64,000 nucleotides of DNA from Poa pratensis (Eukaryota > Streptophyta > Magnoliopsida > Poales > Poaceae), in NCBI GenBank assembly GCA_947311845.1, contig CAMZMU010000080.1, forward strand, positions 16,861,854-16,925,853, read 5' to 3'. Shown here one piece after another: positions 45,841 through 56,108 of the stretch. The position numbers and the translations under genes were made by a program. The notes under the pieces are model-generated. The model was not told where the DNA came from. It ran no database searches and saw nothing but the letters and a program-made list of their open reading frames with translations. Within the stretch, counting starts at the first letter, position 1; the number at the start of each line of letters is the position of its first letter.

Positions 45841-47898
45841 TATTGTGTCAAAATCACATCAAAGTCAGGAATAATGATATATGACGGGTCAAACCACCTT
45901 GTGCCAAACCAGTGGCGTGTCCCTGGTACGGGCACATGACTAGTAGTCTAGTAATAACTTACCGGTGGCGACTAGTAGTAACTTACCGGTGGCGTGCCTG
46001 AAAGTTTTACGCGTTTGGTAATACTAGTGGTATGTCACTATGGAGAAACACCACTAATATTTGGTCTCCTCTCTACTAGGCACCCAACGGCTACATCGGC
46101 CGCCACGTCGTCCATGTCCTCGCGATGATGTTTCTCCGGCTTCAAGAGCACATGATTAAACCCATCGCACCTTTGGCCGTATATCTACATAACTTCTAAA
46201 AAGAGATAGGAAAAAGGAGCTATTTGAAGTATGTTAGGCGGACTATGGAAAAAGAGAAGAGTTTTTATGGAATTGCTAGAGGAAAGCGGAGAAATGTAAG
46301 ACGAGCTCGAGGGAACTCTTTATTTTCAATAACAAAAGTTATATTTCAATGTTTTAAAATCCTGATTTTCTTCCTATACATATGTGAAGAAGATTTCTAC
46401 GAGCATGTAAAATCTTGTTAAACCTACATTTATGTTTTACGAAAAATCCCAAAACTCGGCTCTGGTAGATTGTTTTTTTCGATTTTGGTGTTCGAATTTG
46501 TCGTTTTGTGCATGCCACAAGTAAAAACATAACTGAACGAAACTCTTCACCTGCATGATAGACATCAAATATGTACTTGCATCCTTTTTGTTGAATTTTT
46601 GCATTTTACACTTTTTTAAACAGGATACGTGGAACGTGTCCTTCCTCCATTTGAGTTTGCTTTTGAAGCCAAACGCTCACATCCTGTAACGATAAAAGCC
46701 AAGGCACACTAGTACAGAAAGTCGTGCGCTTTCAACGCTGTACTTTACGCGACGCAGCAAAGTTTCTCTGTTGACTCGTGGCGGAACCGGCAAACTTCAT
46801 TGACCATTGATTCATTGGTGCTGCTTTCTGTGCAGGCACACACAGGTTGTCTTTACTACAGCGGGGCCAGTGTAGACTGTCACCCTCCTTCCGTCCCTCC
46901 GTCCAGTCGGTCGCATTGAACCCGCCGGAATGAATGTACTGTGGCGCCGACGACACCCGTCAGAGCCTATGCAGTAGTGGTAGGTGCATTTGGGCACCGG
47001 TATTCATTGCCGGCCATAGAGCTCGGCATGCCCAGGTCGGGGGCAGCAGTGCCCTGCGGCGTTCGTTCGGCGCGCCGCCCGCTGCCGGTTTCGGCATGCT
47101 CCCTGGGATGAGAGGTCCTGTGTCTTTTGCGTTTGGTTTTCGTCGAGTGCAAGGCAAGGTTTTTGAACTTGGTCGATCCGTTTGGGTGGTGGCTGACAGA
47201 GGAGCGATGGATCGGGATCATCCATCGGGCGCCACGGCGCATCCGTCGTCGTCGTCGTCGGGCGGCGTGCGTGCGGGCGGACACGAAAGCTGGGCGCGAC
47301 CACCGCTCCACTACCCGCGGTAACGATAAACAATGCCGGGTTTAAAGAAGAAAAGCGTACTAGCGTAGCAAGGGAACAACCGCGCCGGACAAAGCGAGCG
47401 CGTCGCCTTGGGCTCGGCGGCCAGCGGCTGAGCATGCACCGTAGGTCCGCGGATCACGCCGCCTTGCCGCTCCCAACGCTCTGCTAGCCCCATCCCTACC
47501 CCAGGTGAGGTTTGGTTTGGCTTCGTCTGTTGTGGCACTTGGGGTGGGCAAGCATGGCAGCGAGGGCCGCCCGTCTTGTGGGCTCTTCTTCCAGCCTCGA
47601 GTCGCGGGTCTGGCCACCTGCTCCCACCCTCTCCTCCACGCGCCATTAGAATAGACGCCGGCAACGACACGTCGGAGCGACCATTTTCAAATTTTGAACT
47701 TGGCACGCCTCGCTCCCCAACCCTCAGTAACTACCCGCTGCTGTGCCGTCGCAGTCCTCTGGTCTTCTCAGCAACATAAGCTGACCCAACTAACATCCGC
47801 CCGCTCCGCGCACGCTTCCATCCCACCATTATCAAGCTCTGCGCGTGTTCTCTGCTCGGCTGGTTGTCTTCGATAGTCTTCTCCCGGCGCTCGGAGCC
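45841..47898. other. Intergenic region upstream of the MIP1 gene
   Basis: Nothing with gene support. A tandem 'acttaccggtggcg' pair lies near 45957-45993. GC-rich ORFs at 46.9-47.7 kb on both strands lack recognisable content. The last few hundred bases probably hold the promoter and leader of the next gene. Confidence 0.5.
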
Positions 47899-50288
47899 AT
47901 GCCGTTGCCGCGGGGCAAGGCGAGGGCCAGGAAGGGCTGCCGGTCGCAGCTCGAGCAGGAGGTGAGTGTGGCATCCCCTCCATCTCCTTTCCTTTCCGGC
48001 TTCAGCCATTGACATGTCCGTGGACTGAAACTAAGCTGTTGCTGCTGCTGCTGCTGAACCTTCCGTTCCATCCTGCAGGTGGAGAGGCTGCAGGAGGTGC
48101 TGCGGGGGAGACGGCGCTGCACGCCATCCTCGAGAACGCGCTCGACCACGCCGCCGTCACCCTCGCCGACATGTCCTACCTCCCCGCCGACGTGCGCACG
48201 CTCTCTGCCCCCCCATTCCATCCAACCACCGCTCCACGGTCGTTCGACGGCGCGCCTATCCTAACCAATGCTCGTGCTCTGCTTTTGACTCCGCAGGCAC
48301 AGGAGCTGCTCGCCAACATCTCCGCGATGGACTCCGCGGTCTCCAAGCTGGAGGAGGAGATGGTCGCGCTGCACTTCCAGCTCATCCAGGAGCGCAACGA
48401 GCGCCGCCTCGTCGAGTACCGCGCCGCCAAGCAGCGGCCCTCCGTCCGCTCCTCCCACCGCTCCGCCGGCAACCCCGAATCCTCCGAGGAATCCACCCCG
48501 AGCGCGAAACCCAGCAGAGGGGACAAGGTTCACCCCTGCGCCGCCGCCCAGGACCACTTGGCCGCCGCGGCCAAGCTGCATCGGCAGCTCTCGTCCAAGA
48601 GCTTCGCGACCGCGAACCCGAACCACCTGTCGGAGGACATCGTCCGGTGCATGCGGAACATCTTCATCTCACTCTCTGACTCACGAAGGGAGACCTCCGC
48701 GGCGGAGAGCCAGCGGTCCGTCCCGTCGCCCAGCGGGATCTCCGCGTTCTGGTCCCTGTCCGAGCCATCCTCAATCTCTTCCTGGGTGCAGAGCCCCCAG
48801 GTCGATCTCAACCAGAACAACAACCTGCTGGCTTCTGAGACTGTCTTTGATCCGTATAAAGCCCGGGAGAAGCTCAGCTGGGCTGATATCGGGAGCTATG
48901 GTGCGGCATCTGAGGTATCGTGGATGTCGGCCGGGAAAAAACAGCTCGACTATGCTGCAGAATCGCTCCGAAAATTCAGGTATCGTGTTTGATCAAATGT
49001 ATTTTGGAGCGGAGTGGAGTAGTTGTCACTGATCTGGGTTCTTGGCACTTACTGTATGATGCTTTAGTCTTCAATTCTTGATTGAGAATTCACTACAAAG
49101 TACTGATGGAAACTTATTGGAGTGCAGGTTGCTAATTGAGCAGTTGGCAGAAGTAAACCCTGTTCATCTCAATGACGACGCGAGATTGGCCTTTTGGATC
49201 AACTTGTACAACGCCTTGTTGATGCATGTACGGTGATTTCATACACTCTTCAGTTGTATAGCCTTTTCTGGTTACAACGATAGAATTGATAGTTAAACGC
49301 GAGAGAAGCTTCATTTCTTATGCTGAAAATATTCATGGTATTTTGTCTGTTTACAGGCTTATCTTGCTTATGGTGTTCCTCGAAGTGATATGAAACTGTT
49401 TTCACTAATGCAAAAGGTTTGATCGAGAACCAGATTCATGCTCATTAACTGAATTTTGTTCTCCATACTTTCTCATGATTCACGTCTTAACATTGTCGCA
49501 ATTATATTATCTAGGCTGCGTATACAATTGGAGGGAATTCATTCAGTGCAGCATTCATAGAGTATGTTATTTTGAAGATGAAACCACCGAATCACAGACC
49601 ACAGATGGTAAGTGAAATGCAGTGTATCTTGATGGAAAACCTGCTTGTTTGATAACCCTTTGTTCATGAATGCAAACTGATGAGAGTTTCTTTGGTGTTT
49701 TGTCAAGGCTCTGCTTCTTGCCCTTCAGAAGATAAAGGCACCAGAGGAGCACAAAAAGTTCTGCATTTCAGCACCTGAACCACTTCTGACGTTTGCTCTG
49801 AGCTGTGGAATGTATTCTTCTCCCGCGGTAAGCTTAGATCGCTCATCTTATGGCTTTTCGTATGAAATATGGCACTACCATTTTTCACCCAAGTAGAATG
49901 CCTCGCAAACATTTGTGTAGTTTTATTTGGCAAGCACATTTTGGTACTTAACTCGGTACTTATTATGCCTGCAGGTGAAGATATACACTGACAGCAACGT
50001 AAGGGAAGAGCTTCAGGATGCGCAGCGTGATTTTATTAGAGCATCGGTAGGAGTGAGCCGAAAGGGGAAGCTTCTGATCCCTAAAATGCTGCACTGTTTC
50101 GCGCGAGGATTTGTCGATGACAACAGCTTCCCTATCTGGATATCACATTTTCTGCCTCAGCAGCAGGCTACTTTTGTTGAGAATTGCGTGTCTCGGAGGC
50201 GGCAAAGCCTCCTGGGCACCGGACTTTTGGCATCATTCCGTTCGATTCTCGGTTTCGGTACCTCTTCCTACCTGATATGGGTCATTAA
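47899..50288 (+). CDS. MIP1-type leucine-zipper / DUF547 protein
   Basis: Eight exons: 47899-47961, 48079-48191, 48297-48979, 49128-49227, 49357-49416, 49515-49607, 49708-49827 and 49975-50288, all GT-AG. The N-terminus is basic (MPLPRGKARARKG). The MIP1 leucine-zipper part is QLEQEVERLQEVLRG, then SAVSKLEEEMVALHFQLIQE and NERRLVEYR. DUF547 covers exons 4-8, with ARLAFWINLYNALLMH, AYLAYGVPRSDMKLFSLMQK, GGNSFSAAFIEYVILKMKPP, ALSCGMYSSPA and GVSRKGKLLIPKML. As read there are two one-base losses. One is in the G run at 48103-48107 (LRG to ETALH). The other is near 50220 (CACCGG), after which the conserved end TFGIIPFDSRFRYLFLPD is out of frame and closes at 50288. With both allowed the protein would be about 515 residues. 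The biochemical role of DUF547 is not established. Confidence 0.87.
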
Positions 50289-51076
50289 ACTGAACTGGTA
50301 AATTATACTATTTTTTAAAGCTTCTATTCTGAATGTTTAAGCAACAACACGGCGTATTTCCATTTCTTCTGCTCACATATACGCGTGCTGTAACAGACTG
50401 ACAGGAGAAAACAACAGCATCGCCTCTACAAGCAAGCCCCTCTGTTGTCTTGAACCAAGCTGCTTCAGCAAGTGTACAACCCTTTCGGATTACACCAGTC
50501 TATCCAGTGATCATGGGACTGCAGCAGGTTTGGTTCAACACTGAACCAGTGTGCAACAGATGGCTTAGAAGACTGGTATCCTAGGATGTCACGTCAGATG
50601 TAAATCTTGAGCATGTTGTAATAGGCCAGTTCGCCTCGACTTCCCGTCGAATTCGGTGAAAGATGTTGTACGGCTAAACCAAAATGAAGCTCACGATTGA
50701 AGGCATTCACTTATGGAGTCATGGTCTCCTAACTCTTGTATGTGTAATCCTCATGGTCCTGACGAAAATGTAAATGACAAAATGTATTTGTTCTGCCTGC
50801 TGTGTCATGTACAATTAAAGCAAACAAATGTAAAAAGCAGCGAAATTCAGTGACATGGTGCAAGATGCTTTTCATTCCATGAGCAGTTCTCATGGAAGGA
50901 TTGAACAACTCTACATTTACAACTTTTCTAGTATGATCTCTGTACCGCAAAAGCAATCCTAGCTGAGGGTGCGCTCGGTTCCTTGTGAAAACTCACTCAT
51001 CAACTATCTCTGAACTTTCTGAAGTAGTGAAGTCTGAATGTACCTGCTGCCGCTTCTCCCGGGCAAAAGCTCCTTG
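50289..51076. other. 3' regions of two convergent genes
   Basis: Spacer between the MIP1 gene (+) and the Cys-rich gene (-). It probably contains both 3' UTRs. No further gene or repeat seen. Confidence 0.6.
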
Positions 51077-51611
51077 TCACGGCCCATCCTCGCCGTCCTT
51101 GATGAGGTTGCAGATGTCCGAGCACTCTGTCAGGCTAATCAGTTGCAGAGGAGCACATACAATGTACAATTCATTTCATCAGTAATACCCAAGGCATCAT
51201 CGTTGTAAAATGAAATCGAATCGAGCGGCGCACGCACCAGTAGAGCCGGCTGCGGAACTGCTCCTTGAAGACGACGAGGGGCCTCCTGACGTTGAGGGGC
51301 CCCTCGCCGCCGCGGATGCAGGTGGTGACGCACTTGGAGGTGCACTGCAGCGCCTTGGCCGACTTGGGGTGCTTGATCCGAACCTGCGCCTTGTCGTCCC
51401 CTGCTCCATGGCATAAACCTCCGTCGTCAGTCGATACCGGCGCTGTGCGCAATCCTCCATGACACGGGTTATGTACGTACGTACCGGAGAGTGTGGGTGG
51501 GATGTTAGAGAAGGTCTCCCCCTGCGGCGGCGGCGTGGAGAGGATGGTCGCCGCCAGCGCCAACGCCACGACGGCCGGCGCCTGCGCGAGGCCGAAGCCG
51601 AATCCCGCCAT
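51077..51611 (-). CDS. Small conserved plant Cys-rich protein with N-terminal signal-like segment
   Basis: Three exons on the minus strand: 51611-51485, 51400-51238 and 51134-51077. All have GT-AG junctions and consistent phases, giving 115 residues. The start MAGFGFGLAQAP is chosen because a hydrophobic stretch (VVALALAATILS) follows at once, like a signal or transit peptide. The conserved part holds VRIKHPKSAKALQCTSKC, then VTTCIRGGEGPLNVRRPLVV and FKEQFRSR. The last exon ends CSDICNLIKDGEDGP. I recall this as a conserved plant family with a fixed KCV-x2-CIRGG core and no assigned function. No frame break. It is divergent to the CCCH gene and convergent to the MIP1 gene. Confidence 0.85.
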
Positions 51612-52148
51612 CGCTGACTCGCTGTGCCGGTACGCGAGGCAACGGATCGGGGCGTGCAAAGAAGACGAAGATGCGAAGACGGTACCGGCCGGCGGCAGAC
51701 ACCAGCTGACCAGCGCCGTGGCCTTGCCTCGTGGTCTCTGCTCTGCTGTGGTCAGCCACTCAGCCTCGCTGGTCTCTGTGTGGTGAGGGCGCGTCCTGCT
51801 GTTGCCGACAAGCCACTCGAAAAAAGGCCCATCAACAGCTCACCACTCGAATGGGCCGGGCCGGCTCGTTCCGCGGGCCAGCCCACGCCCACACAGCCCA
51901 GCAATTACCACGGCCTCGTTTTCTTCACCCGAACTCAATCAACTCCGGCAGCCCGCCGCCTACTGCTGCGTCGCTTCCACGCTACCGTAGCGGCGGAGCA
52001 AACTCAAGAGGCGGTATCTGGCGAGTCCGGCGGCGAGTGGGTGTTCCGCAGCGGCGAGGCCCGTAAAACCCTAGAGAAGAGCCGCCCCAGCCGACCGCCG
52101 TTCGCGAATCCATAAACACAACCTGCCAATCGATCCCCTTAGCCGGCG
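51612..52148. promoter_or_regulatory. Shared (bidirectional) promoter region, 537 bp
   Basis: The start codons of the Cys-rich gene (-) and the CCCH gene (+) are 537 bases apart, so both leaders and promoters must share this stretch. It is GC-rich on both sides and includes 'gggccgggccggc' and 'ggcccatcaacag'-type GGCCCA motifs, which are common in plant housekeeping promoters. No TATA box is obvious. Confidence 0.6.
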
Positions 52149-55100
52149 ATGAACCGGCGGCAGCCGGAGCTCTGCAGGAACTTCCAGCGCGGCAGGTACC
52201 GGATCCCTACCTCACCCCCTCCCTCTCGACGCCCGCCTGTTTCGCGTCCTGGCTCCTCCGCCGCGGGGCTCCCGCGTGCCGTGAATCGTATGTAATCCTG
52301 GTTCTGGATTGATGCGCGCAGCTGTAGGTTCGGGGCGCAGTGCAGGTACTCGCACGCCACCTCCAACCACCAGCAGCAGCAGCAGCAGGCGAGGCCGAAC
52401 CAATTTGGATTTGGGGCAGCGAGCACCAAATCCTTCGGCGCGCAGTCCCAACAGTTTCAGCAGCAGCAGCAGCAGCCGCCTAACCCTTTTGGGTTCGGGG
52501 TGCAGGGTGGTGCTTCCCAGCACGGAACGCTGCTGGCCCGGCAAAGGTTCGTCGTCCCCAATATGGGGAACACACGTTCTTCTGCTTCATTCTTCATTGG
52601 TTGCAAATTTCTACCGGTCGTATCGATGTCAATGTGTGACACTAGTGAATCGTTGTATCAGCCCTTTCAAAATAAGTGGGTAAGGGATCCCTCGGCTCCA
52701 CCGACGAAGCAAGCGGAGGCGCAGCCAGCACCACAGGCAGCCCACACGTGAGTCCCTCTTGCAATGCGATGATGCTATCATAGTTTTGATCTTCCTGGTT
52801 ATGGCTGAATTTACCGATGCTGCGTGTTGTTTCCCAGATCCTGTACAGATCCCGAGTCTTGCAGGCAGCAGATCGCTGACGATTTCAAGAACGAGACTCC
52901 GCTCTGGAAGCTTACATGTTATGCTCATCTCAGAAGGTAAATCAGCTTCCTATGCTTCAGGATTGCTCTAGGATTTTAGAATGTTTATGCACTTAATATT
53001 TTGTTTGCTGTTCGCACACAGTGGTCCTTGTGACATCACGGGGATATTAGCTACGAGGAGCTGAGAACTAAAGCATACGAACAGGGAAAGCAAGGGCATC
53101 CTCTGCAGTCAATAGTAAGCTTACCAGCATAAACACCCCTCTTTTCTCCCTGTTCCATGATTTTTTTCGTGCTTTAAAGTATGTGGTCGAACATTAGTTT
53201 AACTACATCGTTCTGACCTCAAAGGGACTAGGGCAATGCTGTATATCATAATCCTTTATGGAATTTTGTGTTACATTAGCAAATGGTTAGACTGTCCGAT
53301 GTGTTCCTCTCTTTGTGCTTTGTTATCTTTTGGTGGAGTCATAGACATATGAGGAAACTATCCTTATGGACAATGGTCTGTGCCCATGAAAGTATTCGAA
53401 CTCTTAATTGTGAATTTACCAAAAAATACTAGTATTTTGTTTCTGTAGACTGGTCACTATTAACTTTGATTTTTTTTCTGATTTTCTCAAGAACAACCTC
53501 TCATTCGTTTTTTCTTTCTTCAGGTTGAGGGAGAAAGAAATCTACAAAATGCAAAGTTGGCAGAATTCAATAATTTGCTGAACAGTACACGTGCATCACA
53601 AACCCCAAGCTTTCCAACTGTGGGCTCCTTCCCTGAAGTGAAAAATAACTCATCATTTGGAGGTTCGCAAACTAATGGACCACCCGTGTTTACTAGTTTC
53701 AATCAAATTGGAGCTGCAACTACTTTTGGGTCTGGGGCAAGGTAATCCTTTGTCGATGGTCTTGGATGAACTGTTGATTCTATTAAAAGTTGGCCCTATT
53801 CAGAATACTCACTGGCAGAAATTATTATCTGAATATCACTGGTCATGTTTTCGTTGCCTCAGTATGATGGTTGTGTTTATTGTATGCTTGTTTGTATAAC
53901 TTGAACGCACACATCTTATGCAGAACTACCACACCAGGAGTGCCAACAAATACCATTTTTGGTCAGTCTACCCAGCCTACTTTTGGTCAGTCTACCCAGC
54001 CTACTTTCGGTCAGTCTACTAGACCGACCTTCGGCCAGCCTGCACCATCTACACCATCCTTTGGTGCCCTAGTTTTGGAAATGCTGGAATGAAATTTGGA
54101 GTTCAAGGTATATGTCTTAATTGATCTATGTATTATGCTTCTAGTTCTTTGTTGTTCCAAGTTCCAACTAGTTTCATGATTTTTGTTGTTATATTTATTA
54201 ATGAGTAGAGCAATTGCAAATAAGGTCATGAATCATATGTTCACCTCATACACATGGCTATAATGAAATGATCGAGTTGTAAGTCCGATTGAAGGAAAAT
54301 GCAAAGAAATTATGTGTGCATTTTGGAAATGCAAGTTTTGTATCCTCTAGCATATATCAGATTTTCTTTTTTTTGGTACGGTCTTGGCATTGAATGCATT
54401 TGAACCTGAAAAATTCTTGCTCATGGCTTCATGCGTAGAGTAAGTTGAGAAGTATATTTAGATTTGTTCTTTTTATGTTAATGTGCTATTCAATCCTAAA
54501 GTGATTTCTGGAAATGCCCATAAAGAGTGATTTCATAGATGCATTGCCCGACAGGAATCAGATTACGTGAACTGTTTGTGTCTATCAAATGTCTAGATGA
54601 TGTTCGTCTGTAAATATTTCTCTGTTAAGTTTTGGTCCATAGTGATGAGTGGTTTCTAAAGGATGTTTTCTTCATGTGTATGTGCACCATGCGGAACCAA
54701 GAGGGGAATCAGAATGTACATATTCCTTGTCCTGTACTGATGCATGGCAAAACTGTTTCGAACAGTGATATATTAATTGTTAGACCGTACTGGGAATTTG
54801 TACTGTTAAATGAAAGAAGATGGCGTTTTGGCATGCACCAAGTGAAACTATGACCACGTGATAGGCCTATGGATTACTTTAAATATGCTGCACCTGTCAA
54901 AAGTTTATTCTTTGCCTTGAATATTAAGCATTTAAAATCTTATTTGAAATCGATCCTATCCTTTTCGTCTCGCTCTTATGTTTATGGATATTTGTTTGTA
55001 TTATCCTTTTCGGAGATCTTTAAAGATTGTTGTGTTGGGATGCCATTTAACTTTTTGAAACTTGCAGATGCATCGACGTCAAGGCAAACCTTTGGGAGCA

Positions 55101-56108
55101 TGTCCAGCAACAGCAATTTTCCAAATTCTACCTCCTCTACCCATCACAGAGACATTGATAGGCAATCACAGGAGTTACTTAATGGGATTGCAGCTCGTAC
55201 AAGCGCCACGGACCAGGCACCTGTTGAGTAAGTTCTGTGATCATTCTAATTTAAATGTACCTTGGGCAAAAACTGTAACCTGCTTATAAGAAAATCACTG
55301 CACATACTTTTGGATAATGTGGTTAACTGTCTTAATTTTCTTAGTATTTGTACAAGTTTGAATCAATATTTAAACTCCATTTAGATGACATTATGCTCCT
55401 CGCTAATATGGTTTCAGAGCATATAATATATCAATTAGACTTGCCTGCTTGACCCATTATAATGTATCTTGTTGCTTTTGTCGGTTTTGATTACTCAGTT
55501 TCTAACATTATGAGGGTAACAGAGAGAAGTTTGATTGCTTGTGCTTATCTTTACCTTGTCTTTATTCAACAGAGATAGTAAAAATGAAAATCAGGATGAT
55601 AGTATTTGGCTGAAGGAAAAATGGACAATTGGACAGGTGTGAAATACTTTCCTCCTATACCTCTATGGTTTTATTTCTTAAGAATGTTTGGTCATAGACA
55701 ATTCATTTTGTTTCGTACATCATCCTGAAGAAGTGGCATGCATGCCAGTCTGTTATCTCTATCATCTAACTGATGACACACACAAGATTTTTCTTCTTCT
55801 TTTTCCAAGGCAGAACATTTTTGTTATTAGGATGTGCTTGCTTACAGTATGCTACAGTACCAATTATTATACTGAGTGCACATTCTCATATCTGGATGCT
55901 TTGGCATTTCTGGTGGAACTCTGGATGGTTTGAGACTTCTGTTAGGAGATATACCAAGTTCCTTGCTTTTCATGAGAACTGCATACATAAAATGTTCATA
56001 TCCAGCGGTTTTTATATTAGTAAGTTTACGGCATTTGATTTACACAAAGCTCATTTTCAGATACCGCTGGACGAACCGCCACAGAGGCACGTTAGCCATG
56101 TATTTTAA
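52149..56108 (+). CDS. CCCH zinc-finger / FG-repeat protein, NUP42 (CG1)-like
   Basis: Ten exons were placed: 52149-52195, 52322-52546, 52662-52747, 52838-52936, 53022-53114, 53524-53741, 53924-54107, 55068-55227, 55573-55636 and 56061-56108. One CCCH finger opens the protein (CRNFQRGSCRFGAQCRYSH, C-x7-C-x5-C-x3-H). A Q-rich FG region with NQFGFGA and NPFGFGV follows, then DFKNETPLWKLTCYAHLR, a coiled KLAEFNNLLNS part and FG repeats (TIFGQSTQPTFGQS). The end is IPLDEPPQRHVSHVF. Such proteins act at nuclear pores in mRNA export. As read, one base is missing at 53040-53043 (ACGGGGAT) and one at 54068-54070 (GCCCTAG). The exon 2/3 phases also do not meet with the strongest donor (52547). A weaker donor or an unspliced 52547-52661 keeps the frame. 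Confidence 0.82.

Noticed and set aside
46078..46130. Fragment of an NAD-binding epimerase or reductase (NGYIGRHVVHVLA)
   Set aside because: Only about 15 codons resemble the Rossmann motif and nothing supports an exon around it. It may be a captured fragment or chance.
46934..47435. Open frames on both strands before the MIP1 gene
   Set aside because: Complementary GC-rich frames without domains. Most likely leader or spacer sequence.
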